NCBI RefSeq assembly: GCF_001042485.2
Contig: NZ_LBMN02000006.1
Span: 33,915-97,914 of the forward strand
Reading direction: 5' to 3'
Source of the DNA: Bacillus paralicheniformis
GTDB taxonomy: Bacteria; Bacillota; Bacilli; Bacillales; Bacillaceae
Length of the DNA stretch: 64,000 nucleotides
In this document: piece after piece, positions 36,297 to 45,454 of the stretch
Position numbering within the stretch: position 1 is the first letter of the stretch
Layout: each line of letters begins with the position of its first letter
Notes under the pieces: generated by a model
Told to the model about the DNA's origin: nothing
The model's database searches: none
The model's input: only the letters and a program-made list of their open reading frames with translations
Made by a program: the position numbers and the translations under genes

Positions 36297-36306
36297 GAAT
36301 CTCTAC

Positions 36307-37830
36307 CTACCTTCCCACGACACCCATGCCGTTAATAATCTTATCGAGGACTTCGTCCTGCAGCGTAATCATTCTCGCAGCCGCGTTATAAGCATGCTGG
36401 AATTGGATCATGTTCGACATTTCTTCGTCTAATGATACGGCGCTAACAGACTGTCTGTTCAATTCAGCAGTGTTTACAAGCGTTTCTGTATTTTTGGCCA
36501 GCCTGTTTGTTTCCTGAGCTTTTACGCCCATTTCACCGATGATGCCTGCGTAATAATCTAAAACGGTCGTCGTTTTGTCACCGATTTGAATTTTCTTGGT
36601 GAAGACATTAGCGAGATTTGTCGCGTTGGCGTTGTCGCTCGCTTCACCATTCAGCGATGCGGCGACTTTATCGCCTTTTGAATTCATGATCTCATCGGCT
36701 ACTTTGATTTTGCCGGCGGCTCCCTTTGCAGGCTCAGCCTCTCCTCCGGTAAATTCAAAGAAAATGCCTCCCGGTTCTCCCGATGAAGTAAACCCGCTTT
36801 GATGGACTGCATTAAACTCTTTCGCAAAAGCAAGCGCCATCGTATCCAGATCTGCGAGCATTTCGGGATACAAACCTTTTTCTTCACCGTTTGACATATA
36901 TCCGTAAGATTCGATTAAACCGAGCAGGGACCCTTTGCTAGTAAACGAATCGATGCCGATGTCCGTCCCGCCGAGGGAAACGCCCGTCACAAGGCCTGTA
37001 TCGTTGTCGTAATTCACTTTGACAGTTTCAGTCGTGAAGTTTGGCCCGTCAAGAACCTTGCCCAGAGACTGGCCGTTTACGTCAAGGACTTCTATTGACA
37101 CAATGCCTTCAGCGGTTGCGAGTGGATTGCCGCCGGTTTTCGCATAGCTGACTTTGATATTAACCATTGAAGACAGTTCATCAAGGAGCTGATCACGCTT
37201 ATCGTACAAATCGTTCGGGAGATAGCCGTTCGGCTCGACTTTGGCGATTTGCTCGTTCAAGCTGTTCAGCTGGGACAAAAGCGAGTTAATCGTCATCACA
37301 TTTTGATCAATCTGGTCGCCTAAATTTGATTGAACGGTTGTCAGCGATTCATACAGGGTTTTAAATGTCTCAGCGACCGCCTGCCCTTTTTGTGCAACAA
37401 CAGAAGCAGCGCTCGGTTCGTGGGCGTTGTTCGTCAATTCCTGAATGGAATTCCAGAATGAATTCAGAACTTTGTTTAGTCCGGTGTCGTTCAGTTCATT
37501 CATAATCCCTTCCATTTGGTTAAAAGCGTCCACTTTTGCATTGTAATAGCCGGCCTTTGTATTCTGCGTCCTGTATTGATAGTCCAGAAAGCTGTCCCTA
37601 ACCCTTTCAACCGAACCGATTTCAACGCCTGTACCCATCTGGCCTGCAAGTCCGACAGAGTCTCTTGATACGGACGGATAAGGGGTTGATGCTTTAAATG
37701 TAACACGCTGTCTTGAATACCCTTCGGTATTGGCGTTGGATATATTGTTTGCTGTCACGCTCAGAGCTGATTGCTGCGCGGACAAGCCTCTTTTTGCGAT
37801 TTCCAGCCCTAAAAAAGTTGGATTTGTCAT
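36307..37830 (-). CDS. flgK: FlgK hook-filament junction protein
   Basis: A 507-residue HAP1, the same length as B. subtilis FlgK. The N-terminal rod-type motif (SALSVTANNISNANTEGYSRQ) and the C-terminal motif (DEEMSNMIQFQHAYNAAARMI) are intact. ATG 37830 has GGAG 8 nt upstream; the GTG at 37839 lies on that site and is unlikely. Confidence 0.95.
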   Translation of the reverse strand: MTNPTFLGLEIAKRGLSAQQSALSVTANNISNANTEGYSRQRVTFKASTPYPSVSRDSVGLAGQMGTGVEIGSVERVRDSFLDYQYRTQNTKAGYYNAKVDAFNQMEGIMNELNDTGLNKVLNSFWNSIQELTNNAHEPSAASVVAQKGQAVAETFKTLYESLTTVQSNLGDQIDQNVMTINSLLSQLNSLNEQIAKVEPNGYLPNDLYDKRDQLLDELSSMVNIKVSYAKTGGNPLATAEGIVSIEVLDVNGQSLGKVLDGPNFTTETVKVNYDNDTGLVTGVSLGGTDIGIDSFTSKGSLLGLIESYGYMSNGEEKGLYPEMLADLDTMALAFAKEFNAVHQSGFTSSGEPGGIFFEFTGGEAEPAKGAAGKIKVADEIMNSKGDKVAASLNGEASDNANATNLANVFTKKIQIGDKTTTVLDYYAGIIGEMGVKAQETNRLAKNTETLVNTAELNRQSVSAVSLDEEMSNMIQFQHAYNAAARMITLQDEVLDKIINGMGVVGR

Positions 37831-37845
37831 CTTTTTCACTCCGTT

Positions 37846-38322
37846 CTAAGCTTTTGAATCGAATAAAGAAAGCCGTTTTGTCCCGCCTGTCTGGTTTGGC
37901 TGCTGCTCTTTTCCGTAATTCGAACCGCCTTCATTCGGAAGGAGCATATCAAATGTAAGCGAGATAAATTGAAGCGACTGAAAAGTCAGCTGCTTGTTCA
38001 AATCGTTCACATCCTTCAAACGGGTGACGAGCTGTGAGAGCTTGGCATACAGCTGTTCCAGCACCTTTTTCTCGCCGCCCGCAGCTTTGCTGATACATGC
38101 GCTGATCGTCGCGTCCGAGCTGCCGATACAGCTTTTAGTTGCTTCAATGCGGGACTGCTCCGTTTGTTCAATGGCCTGCACATACTTTTGTTCTTTCGTC
38201 ACGATTTCTGAAAGTGCCTTTATTTCGTTCGTCTTCAGCGCCTCCGTTTTTTGTTCCGACAGAGACAGCAGATGTTCATGCAGCACGCATAAGCGCTCCA
38301 GCTCTTCAATCACCCGTTTCAC
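37846..38322 (-). CDS. flgN: FlgN flagellar export chaperone (YvyG)
   Basis: A 158-residue, mainly helical protein of the FlgN family (VIEELERLCVLHEHLLSLSEQKTEAL), with a polar tail. FlgN escorts FlgK and FlgL to the export gate and lies just before flgK. Start GTG 38322 with AAAGGAGG 11 nt upstream. Confidence 0.9.
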   Translation of the reverse strand: MKRVIEELERLCVLHEHLLSLSEQKTEALKTNEIKALSEIVTKEQKYVQAIEQTEQSRIEATKSCIGSSDATISACISKAAGGEKKVLEQLYAKLSQLVTRLKDVNDLNKQLTFQSLQFISLTFDMLLPNEGGSNYGKEQQPNQTGGTKRLSLFDSKA

Positions 38323-38340
38323 TGAACTGACTTCCTCCTT

Positions 38341-38607
38341 TTATTGCTGTTTATAAAAATTGACCATTTTTTCAGCTATGCCTTTGCCGTCAACTTTGTA
38401 CGTTCCATTCTCCACGGCTGCTTTCAGCTGGGCAATTTTCTCCTGACGCTCCTTCATTAAATCAGGGCCTTTTTGCAGCTCCTTTGCTTTCGCAGAAATC
38501 TCAACTTTGTCTTCCGGCTGGGCTGCTCCCTGTGAAGAAGCTGTTTGTTTTTCAAATGATTTATGATAAGGATTAACAGGTTGTGTTCCATATTGGTTGA
38601 TCTTCAT
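38341..38607 (-). CDS. flgM: FlgM anti-sigma D factor
   Basis: An 88-residue anti-sigma factor. [17 protein letters not shown] opens the protein, and the C-terminal sigma-binding half contains [21 protein letters not shown]. FlgM holds sigma D until the hook-basal body is finished. Start ATG 38607 with GAGAGGAA upstream; a longer form from 38631 lacks a ribosome binding site and does not fit the family start. Own sigma D promoter. Confidence 0.95.
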   Translation of the reverse strand: MKINQYGTQPVNPYHKSFEKQTASSQGAAQPEDKVEISAKAKELQKGPDLMKERQEKIAQLKAAVENGTYKVDGKGIAEKMVNFYKQQ

Positions 38608-38654
38608 GGGATTCCTCTCACTTTCCGCCATAGTTATCTATGATCATACTCATT

Positions 38655-38681
38655 TTATCGTCTGAGCTTCAAGTTAGTTTA
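38655..38681 (-). promoter_or_regulatory. Sigma D promoter of flgM
   Basis: Reverse strand TAAA (38678-38681), 15 nt, GACGATAA (38655-38662); one base off the GCCGATAA consensus. Confidence 0.85.
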
Positions 38682-38686
38682 GGGAA

Positions 38687-39106
38687 TCAGTCATTTTTGG
38701 GCATAAAGGTATAGTACGTGCCTTTAGAACTATTATTTCTCTCTCTTTCAAGCTGCTCCAGCTGGTCTAATTGACTCATTTGCGATGCCAAATCCTGCTC
38801 GCATGACATGCAATAACGTCCTTCCCGAATAAGCGTGCCGCACCTTTCGCACGGATAGCCGAGATTCGGGAAATTAGAGATTTGAATGCGTTTCTGTCTA
38901 ATAAACTTCAATATTAACTCTTCTTCGACACCTGTTTTTTCTACGATCTGAAACATCGTGGACTGCCGGTTTTCCTGTTTTTTCAGAAATTTATAAACAA
39001 TTTCATACGCGCGCTCTTCTTCTTTCAAGCATGAAGCGCAAACGGTTTGAAAACTGCTTTTCATAAACAATGCGTTACATCTTGGACAATTCGCCAATTG
39101 ACTCAT
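38687..39106 (-). CDS. yvyF: Zinc-ribbon flagellar operon protein YvyF
   Basis: A 139-residue protein with two Cys4-type sites, CPRC...CASC (residues 8-29) and CERC...CMSC (about 86-103), separated by a helical, MerR/HTH-like stretch (MFQIVEKTGVEEELILKFIRQKRI). Found before flgM in Bacillus; thought to have a regulatory role, not shown here. ATG start with AGGGGT 8 nt upstream. Confidence 0.9.
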   Translation of the reverse strand: MSQLANCPRCNALFMKSSFQTVCASCLKEEERAYEIVYKFLKKQENRQSTMFQIVEKTGVEEELILKFIRQKRIQISNFPNLGYPCERCGTLIREGRYCMSCEQDLASQMSQLDQLEQLERERNNSSKGTYYTFMPKND

Positions 39107-39140
39107 AAACTTTGACCCCTATCCTTAAATTCTATTTTTT

Positions 39141-39167
39141 ATATCGGCAGGGAAGAAAAATGATTTA
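39141..39167 (-). promoter_or_regulatory. Sigma D promoter of yvyF
   Basis: Reverse strand TAAA (39164-39167), 15 nt, GCCGATAT (39141-39148): a perfect match. Its -35 overlaps the comFC stop codon. Confidence 0.85.
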
Positions 39168-39899
39168 GCTTCTAATTAATGTATATGATGATACAGATTT
39201 TGCTTCTCCGGATGTCATCAGGCAATCAGCGGCATGATGAAGGGTCGCTCCTGTCGTATACAAGTCGTCAATCAATATGACATCCAGATTCTTTACTGAC
39301 CCCTTTTCGGTTCTAAAAACGGTTTTTGGCTTAATTCGCTCTTTCCTGCTTTTTTTGGATTGTTTTTCATTTTCGATTCTGATCAAGGGATGAATAACGG
39401 GTATTTGTAATAAGGAAGCAAGACGCTCCGCCTGATTAAATCCCCTCTCCGCTTTACGTTCTTCACTGAGAGGTATCGGAACTAAAACAGACGGGCTGCG
39501 GCGGAAGTATTGTTGAAAAGCGCTGATAAATGAAGGGGCAAAAGCGAAGACCAGTTCAGCATCACCTCTGAACTTAAAACGGGCAAGGACTTCTTTCATG
39601 AAAGTATTGTAGAGATAAACAGAGCGGTTTTGCCTCAAAAGAGAGCGGGTTAACGGATTGGCCTCCCATTTTGCGCAGTCACCGCACAGCTCTTCGCTCC
39701 CCTGTGGCCGTCCGCACTTAGGGCATACGGTTCCTTTGATCTCGATAAAGTTCTCTTTACATTCCCTGCATATTTTCTCTTCTGATCGTAAAAAGAAAAA
39801 AGAATGCCATGAGAGAGAATGTAAAAGAGGCGCTGCACAAATTAAACAATTCAGTTTATTCCCTCCCTCTTCGATTGCTTGCGCAAAGCGGGTTTTCAT
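39165..39899 (-). CDS. comFC: ComFC, late competence protein of the phosphoribosyltransferase family
   Basis: A 244-residue protein from ATG 39899. It has an N-terminal zinc-ribbon (CLICAAP...CREC, CPKCGRP...CGDC) and a C-terminal phosphoribosyltransferase core with VILIDDLYTTGAT, the PRPP loop. It is needed for efficient transformation and binds single-stranded DNA with ComFA. The start is uncertain: ATG 39899 overlaps comFB by 44 nt and has a poorly spaced site, while CTG 39854 has AGGGAGGG 6 nt upstream and gives 229 residues starting at the zinc site, as I recall for B. subtilis ComFC. Last gene of the comF operon. Confidence 0.9.
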   Translation of the reverse strand: MKTRFAQAIEEGGNKLNCLICAAPLLHSLSWHSFFFLRSEEKICRECKENFIEIKGTVCPKCGRPQGSEELCGDCAKWEANPLTRSLLRQNRSVYLYNTFMKEVLARFKFRGDAELVFAFAPSFISAFQQYFRRSPSVLVPIPLSEERKAERGFNQAERLASLLQIPVIHPLIRIENEKQSKKSRKERIKPKTVFRTEKGSVKNLDVILIDDLYTTGATLHHAADCLMTSGEAKSVSSYTLIRS

Positions 39900-40140
39900 T
39901 CACCTTTCTGGCAGCTTCAGCCAAGGTGACAAGCATTGATGTATTCTTTTGTTTGTCAACGAGCTCTGCTTTTATGTAAGCCAGCTTCGACTGATCTGTT
40001 ACATATTGCGGTTTTACTGCATTTAAAGCCAAGGCGAGCACATCCTCCCTGCACCTGCTGCACGTACAGCTCATGTGCAGCTGATCGATATACTGATCAA
40101 ACAACTCTTCCAAAACAGCTTCTTTGGCGTTGACTAGCAT
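39856..40140 (-). CDS. comFB: ComFB, late competence operon protein
   Basis: A 94-residue protein. MLVNAKEAVLEELFDQYIDQL is followed by the metal-binding cysteines of MSCTCSRCREDVLALALN (about 23-40), a zinc site of ComFB-domain proteins. It is not required for transformation in B. subtilis and its role is unknown. ATG start with GAGGAGCG upstream. Confidence 0.92.
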   Translation of the reverse strand: MLVNAKEAVLEELFDQYIDQLHMSCTCSRCREDVLALALNAVKPQYVTDQSKLAYIKAELVDKQKNTSMLVTLAEAARKVNENPLCASNRRGRE

Positions 40141-40194
40141 CCGGCACCGCTCCTCATTTTATATTCATAGGTATACTTTACCATGAATATCAGA

Positions 40195-41582
40195 CTAGTC
40201 AATCAACATTTCCTTTTTAGACATTTTATTCATGTTTTGAATATGACGTCGTGCCGCATTCATCGACTTTGTCCTGCCGTAATGAAAGAAACAGACGTCT
40301 CCATCTGTGTGCTCGGGATGCCTGCCGGCTCTTCCCGCCATTTGGACGAGGGCGCTTTCGGTAAAAACCGCCGACTCTGCCCCCAATACTCCAACCTGCG
40401 CTTTTTTGACGGTCACTCCTCTTTCCAAAATCGTTGTTGTCACGAGCACCTCAAGCTTACTTTCCCTAAACCGGTTCACTTTTTCATTTCTGTCAGGGTC
40501 ATCGGCATAAACTCCTTCAGCGCGAAATGTTTCCTTTTTCAGCACACTGACCACAGATTTAAGAACAGGGACAGAGGGAACGAATAAAAAAACCGGTTGC
40601 TGCAGTTCTTGGTGCTTAAAAAGCCATTTTTTGAGGCGAAAAGGAACTTTTCTTCGTTTCAAACTCTTTACCAAATCAATGTAGGTTCAGGCAAGGGGCT
40701 GCGGTGGAATCTCGCGGGAATACGGACGGTGTCCAGCTTTCCGCTCTCAGCCCTTTTTTTCATATCTGCTGAAGGCGTGGCAGTTAAATAGATGTGAGCG
40801 CTTTGCCGTTTTGCCGATTTTTTAACAGCGTATTGCAGCGTGTTATCAATAGAATACGGAAAAGCATCCACCTCATCTATGATGATCACGTCAAATGCTT
40901 CTTTATAGCGGAGCAGCTGGTGGGTAGTTGAAATGATAAGCGGCGAGAGATTCCCAACGTCTGAGCTTCCTCCGTACAAAGCGGCAATTTCCACCCCTGG
41001 AAAGGCTTGGCGAAACCGCGGAGCAAGCTCGAGTACGACATCGGTTCTCGGAGTAGCGATACATACTGTCAAGCCGTTGTTCAGCGCGAATTCGATCCCT
41101 TGAAAGAGAAGTTCTGTTTTCCCCGACCCGCAAACCGCCCAGACCAACAGTTCTTCTTTTCTTCGTATAGCATTGATAATGGATTTGGCCGCTTTCTCCT
41201 GACCTGCTGAAAGCGCGCCTTTCCACTCCGTATGAACAGGCGCCCATTTATGGCTGACATGCATGTGCCAAGTCAACAGAGGCGTACAATCGCTCACCCT
41301 GCCCATCATGACGCAGGATCGGCAGTACACGCAGCATTTACTGCACCGATAGCAAGGATACCGGGCGAAAAATGAGCGTTCGTGCTGGCCGCACCTCAAA
41401 CAAATAAAGCCTTTCTTCGTTTTTTTAATACCTTCCTCCGTTTTTATCAAGCCTTCTTGGATATGCCAATCAACGACGGATTCACGAAAAGGAAGTTCGC
41501 TTTTCAGAAGGTGGCGCTGCTCCAAACATGACCGCAATTCACGGGTATAGAATGCCGGTTGTTCGATGTGAATCACCTCCAA
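40195..41582 (-). pseudogene. comFA: comFA, DNA-uptake helicase, frameshifted between its two helicase domains
   Basis: ComFA is the DEAD-type ATPase that pulls DNA into competent cells. The upstream part (41582-40668) has the zinc cluster (CLRCGQ...CYRCSKCCVYCRSC), Walker A CGSGKTE, DEVDAF and LTATPS, and stops after PLPEPTLIW. The downstream part (40674-40195), in another frame, has FLFVPS, TTILERGVT and motif VI QMAGRAGR. Compared with the B. subtilis protein as I remember it, about 13 nt are missing at 40670. Also, the strong GGAGGTGA site (41573-41580) has ATC at the proper start distance (41565-41567) and no ATG/GTG/TTG there. Two lesions suggest that the gene is decaying. Confidence 0.88.
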
Positions 41583-41658
41583 TCTGCCATTTAGTATCTA
41601 TCATCCATGGTTTCTTGTAAAACAGTCAAAATCTAAAAATCTCCCTTCAAAACAGTTG

Positions 41659-41692
41659 AAAAAAAAAATCTCCGTTTTGCAAAACGGAGATT
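41659..41692 (-). terminator. Terminator of degV
   Basis: AATCTCCGTTTT-gc-AAAACGGAGATT with ten T on the reverse strand, just after the stop. Confidence 0.9.
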
Positions 41693-41697
41693 GGCTT

Positions 41698-42540
41698 TTA
41701 TACTGTATACCAGGCGATACCCATCGCTCCTTCACCAAGGTGAGTGCCGATCACAGGCCCGAAATAGCTTTTATAAAATTCGACATGTGCATATTGCTTC
41801 GACAATTCTTCGATTATTTGATCGGCTTCTTCTTCACGGTTGGCATGAATCACAACCGCTCTCAGCGGCTTTCCTTTCTCGGCATCTTCGCCAAAAAGCT
41901 CAAATAAACGGTTCATCGCTTTTTTTCTCGTCCGGATTTTCTCGTAGGGAACGATCAGCTTGTTCTCAAAATGCAAGATCGGCTTTACTTTTAAAAGGCT
42001 TCCGACAAAAGCCTGGGCGCCGCTCAGACGTCCTCCCCTTTGCAAATGTGAAAGGTCGTCAACCATAAAATAAGCCCTCATCGAGGTTTTCATATGATCC
42101 AAGTGGCGGATGATTTCCTCAGGAGCCGCTCCTTTTTCCGCCATCTCAGCCGCCTCGATCGCATAAAAACCCTGAGCCATGCAGCTGATTTCCGAATCAA
42201 ACGGATACACTTTAATTCCTTCAAGCATACCGCTTGCTGATACAGCGCTGTTGAATGTTCCGCTGATGCCGCTGGAAAGGTGGATGCTGATGACCGCGTC
42301 ATATGTTTCACCGAGTTTTTCATAGAGAGAAATCAACTCGCCGTAGGCGGGCTGGGAAGTCGTCGGGAGATTTTCGTGGGCTTTTACTTCTTTGTAATAG
42401 TCCTTCCAGCTCATATCGATCTCTTCCCTGTATGAAGTCTCTCCAAAGATCACATTGAGAGGTATCATATGAATATTGTAGCGGTCACGCAGGTCTTTAG
42501 GTATATATGCCGTACTGTCTGTTACTACTGCTGTTTTCAT
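41698..42540 (-). CDS. degV: DegV family fatty-acid-binding protein
   Basis: A 280-residue DegV (YviA). TDSTAYIPKDL at the start and STSQPAYGELISLYEKL plus SIHLSSGISGTFNSA near residues 75-105 form the lipid-binding pocket. DegV/FakB proteins present fatty acids to a kinase; the fatty acid used here cannot be told. ATG start with AAGGAAGG. Stands between comFA and degU as a single-gene unit with its own terminator. Confidence 0.92.
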   Translation of the reverse strand: MKTAVVTDSTAYIPKDLRDRYNIHMIPLNVIFGETSYREEIDMSWKDYYKEVKAHENLPTTSQPAYGELISLYEKLGETYDAVISIHLSSGISGTFNSAVSASGMLEGIKVYPFDSEISCMAQGFYAIEAAEMAEKGAAPEEIIRHLDHMKTSMRAYFMVDDLSHLQRGGRLSGAQAFVGSLLKVKPILHFENKLIVPYEKIRTRKKAMNRLFELFGEDAEKGKPLRAVVIHANREEEADQIIEELSKQYAHVEFYKSYFGPVIGTHLGEGAMGIAWYTV

Positions 42541-42627
42541 GAAATAAACCTTCCTTATGAAAGATACTCTTTTCTATTCTAAAAGAAAAAGCAGCTTTTT
42601 TCATTATAAAGTTTAATTTTCTGCCAA

Positions 42628-42653
42628 AAGAAAAGACCTGCCTTATGGCAAGT
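42628..42653 (-). terminator. Terminator of degU
   Basis: GACTTGCC-ataa-GGCAGGTC followed by TTTT on the reverse strand. Confidence 0.75.
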
Positions 42654-42659
42654 CCATCT

Positions 42660-43349
42660 TTATCTCATTTCTACCCAGCCGTTTTTAATGGCTACAACAA
42701 CAGCCTGCGTTCTGTCGTTTACATTCATTTTTTGAAGGATGTTGCTGACATGGTTTTTAACCGTTTTTTCACTGATAAATAATGATTCGCCGATTCCGCG
42801 GTTGCTTTTTCCATCCGCCAGCATCTGCAGTACCTCGCATTCCCTTCTTGTGAGAATGTGAAGAGGTCTCCGGATTTCCGGATACACCTCATGCTGAGCG
42901 TGAGATGATACACCGCTTGTTGCAAGACGGCGGAATTCATTCACAAGATTGTGTGTAACCTTAGGATGCAGATAAGATCCGCCTTCAGCTACTACTTTCA
43001 CGGCTTCGATCAGCGTATCGGCATCCATTTCTTTCAGCAGATAGCCCCGGGCTCCTGTTTTTAATGCATGTGTAACGTAGTTTTCGTCATCATGGATGGA
43101 TAAAATAATAACCTTTGATTCCGGATACAAGTCGACCAGTTGTTTTGTCGCTTCTACTCCGTTCACATTCGGCATATTAATATCCATGATAACAACATCA
43201 GGATGGTAGTGCTCGACAATGCGAGCCGCTTCATCTCCGTCGTCTCCTTCGGCCACTACCTCAAAGGTAGGTTCGAAATCCAAAATCCGTTTGACACCTT
43301 CACGGAATAACTGATGATCGTCAATAATTACAATATTTACTTTAGTCAC
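42660..43349 (-). CDS. degU: DegU response regulator
   Basis: A 229-residue NarL-type regulator. Receiver domain with acidic pocket IIDDHQLF and phospho-acceptor Asp near 56 ([10 protein letters not shown]), then a LuxR helix-turn-helix ([18 protein letters not shown]...[13 protein letters not shown]). DegU controls secreted enzymes, competence, biofilm and, with SwrA, motility. His12, altered in hypersecreting degU(Hy) mutants, is unchanged. GTG start with GGGGAGGCG. Follows degS with an 80-nt gap. Confidence 0.97.
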   Translation of the reverse strand: MTKVNIVIIDDHQLFREGVKRILDFEPTFEVVAEGDDGDEAARIVEHYHPDVVIMDINMPNVNGVEATKQLVDLYPESKVIILSIHDDENYVTHALKTGARGYLLKEMDADTLIEAVKVVAEGGSYLHPKVTHNLVNEFRRLATSGVSSHAQHEVYPEIRRPLHILTRRECEVLQMLADGKSNRGIGESLFISEKTVKNHVSNILQKMNVNDRTQAVVVAIKNGWVEMR

Positions 43350-43430
43350 AAGCTACGCCTCCCCATTCTCATTGTTAAACACACCTCTTTTATGGTCAAT
43401 ATGTCTTTTGTCTCTATTTTACAATTATCT

Positions 43431-44588
43431 TTACAAAGACAGTGGAACTTTAATCAATATAAATGTCCCAAGACCTATTTTCGAATCGATTGTCATTGAG
43501 CCTTCGAGCAAATCGACTCTTTCTTTCATACCTAGCAGACCGAAAGATTTGTTCTTCTTGCCTTTTACTTCTTTTAAGTCAAAGCCGTTTCCATTGTCTT
43601 TGATAATCAGCGTCACAAAATCTTTTGTCACTTCTACTTTAACATGAATTTCAGTTGATTCGGAGTGTTTTAAGGCGTTTGTCACCGCTTCCTGTGCAAG
43701 CCGGAATAGTGCAACCTCAAACCGCGGTGCTATTCTTCTTTCTTCGGATTCTCCGATGCATTGGAAATGAATCTTTGCTTTTCCATGATAATCTTCGATC
43801 GTGTTCAAGTATTTTCTGAGCGTCGGTATCAATCCCAAATCGTCTAAAGCCATCGGCCTTAAATCATAAATGATTCTTCTGACTTCATAAAGAGCATTTC
43901 TGACGTTTTGCCGGAGGTTTTTAATTTCCTGAAAGCCTTCTTCTGTTCCTTTGTCTCTGAAGATGCGTTCGATCAGTTCAGATCTCATCATAACGTTGGC
44001 CAGCATTTGCGCAGGACCGTCGTGGATTTCCCTTGAGACCCTTTTTCTTTCTTCCTCCTGGGCTTCGATAATCCGCAGTCCGAAATCCTGCTTGGCCTGC
44101 GCATCTTCAAGGAGAACGCCGACCTGGCGCAGATCCTGATTTAAGTAGTTTAAGACGACGGTAATCTGACTGACAAGCCCTTCTGAACGCTCGATGATTT
44201 CTTGAAGCCCCAAAAGGCGCCGTTCCAGATCATCACGCTTCTCTCTCAGCTGCTTTTCCCGCTGCTGGATCATTGTCAGTTCAACCTGCAGTTTGTGGGC
44301 TTTTTCATAAGCTTCGCGAATCTCTTCTTCACTGAATTTATGAAAGTTTCTGCTGACCTCTGACAAGCGGTTCCGCGCATGGCGGGCATGCACTTCCAGC
44401 CTGTCTCCAAGATCGATGACTTCGTTGACCTGCTGTTTAATCTGTTTCAGCTCTTCTACCAAGCCTTCGTATTGCTGGCGGGACTGCTCTCCGATTTGAA
44501 AGACTTCATCCTTGCTCCCGTCAACCGTTTTTAACATCTTCATAATGATTGAATCTAAAACTTTGGAGTCCATTTTGGAAACGCTCAC
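43431..44588 (-). CDS. degS: DegS sensor histidine kinase
   Basis: A 385-residue cytoplasmic kinase, the same length as B. subtilis DegS. The N-terminal coiled-coil sensor domain runs to about 170, the HisKA_3 site VSREIHDGPAQML has the phospho-acceptor His near 189, and the ATPase domain follows (DNGNGFDLKE, SFGLLGMKERV). Start GTG 44588 has GGAGGG 7 nt upstream and gives SVSKMDSKVLDS, matching the family; the longer in-frame form to 44639 is not supported. Confidence 0.96.
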   Translation of the reverse strand: MSVSKMDSKVLDSIIMKMLKTVDGSKDEVFQIGEQSRQQYEGLVEELKQIKQQVNEVIDLGDRLEVHARHARNRLSEVSRNFHKFSEEEIREAYEKAHKLQVELTMIQQREKQLREKRDDLERRLLGLQEIIERSEGLVSQITVVLNYLNQDLRQVGVLLEDAQAKQDFGLRIIEAQEEERKRVSREIHDGPAQMLANVMMRSELIERIFRDKGTEEGFQEIKNLRQNVRNALYEVRRIIYDLRPMALDDLGLIPTLRKYLNTIEDYHGKAKIHFQCIGESEERRIAPRFEVALFRLAQEAVTNALKHSESTEIHVKVEVTKDFVTLIIKDNGNGFDLKEVKGKKNKSFGLLGMKERVDLLEGSMTIDSKIGLGTFILIKVPLSL

Positions 44589-44801
44589 CCATTTTCCCTC
44601 CGTAACAGCATTGTCATTTAGTTTTATCATAAATTTCATTGAACTGAAATTCGTGTCGAATTATAATGAAAGAATGCGTATTCTGGTTTTTTTATGGTTA
44701 CCGATCCATTTCTATTTAATCATAACAAAATACGCGCCAAAATTCTAAGTCTGTTCGATTTTTAGGAGAACAGCCGCAGGCTTGTCAGGAGGTAAGCAGG
44801 C

Positions 44802-45440
44802 ATGCTGCAAAGCTATCTGACTGTTGCAGGTGAAGGGACCCATGAAATCGTGATTGAAAAATCCCGGTTTATATGCCACTTGAGCCGCGTCAGTACTGAA
44901 GAAGAAGCACAGAACTTTATCAACCACATAAAAAAGCAGCATTGGAATGCGACGCATAATTGCTCGGCTTACGTCATAGGAGAAAATGATCAAATTCAAA
45001 AAGCGAATGACGACGGAGAACCGAGCGGGACAGCGGGCGTACCGATGCTTGAAGTTTTGAAGAAACGCAACCTTAAAGATACATGCGCCGTTGTGACGAG
45101 GTATTTCGGCGGCATTAAACTCGGCGCAGGAGGATTGATAAGGGCTTACGGAAAATCCGTGTCAGAGGGGCTGAACCATGTCGGCGTTGTCGAACGAAAG
45201 CTGATGCGGGTCATGCACACCACTGTGAACTATACATGGATCGGCAAGCTTGAAAACGAGCTTCGCGAGTCCCCTTATCAAATAAAAGACGTTCACTATG
45301 CAGACGATGTCGAATTTGAAACGTATGTCAAGGAAAGCGAAAAACAGGCATTTACGGAATGGATAACCGAATTAACAAATGGCAAGAGTGAGAATAGAGA
45401 AGGCATTCAAGTCTATTTGGAAGAAGCTTTTAATAATTAA
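44802..45440 (+). CDS. yvyE: IMPACT/YigZ family protein YvyE
   Basis: A 212-residue protein with an N-terminal UPF0029/IMPACT domain (AYVIGENDQIQKANDDGEPSG, VVTRYFGGIKLGAGGL) and a C-terminal ferredoxin-like domain. Family members are linked to translation control or ribosome-associated roles, but the function in Bacillus is unproven. ATG start with GGAGGTAAG upstream. Divergent from degS, and 14 nt before tagV, so probably co-transcribed with it. Confidence 0.92.
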   Translation: MLQSYLTVAGEGTHEIVIEKSRFICHLSRVSTEEEAQNFINHIKKQHWNATHNCSAYVIGENDQIQKANDDGEPSGTAGVPMLEVLKKRNLKDTCAVVTRYFGGIKLGAGGLIRAYGKSVSEGLNHVGVVERKLMRVMHTTVNYTWIGKLENELRESPYQIKDVHYADDVEFETYVKESEKQAFTEWITELTNGKSENREGIQVYLEEAFNN

Positions 45441-45454
45441 AGGAGAATCATCTT

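Noticed and set aside
44589..44639. Longer DegS start (17 extra residues)
   Set aside because: GGAGGG lies before GTG 44588, and only that start gives the normal 385-residue length.
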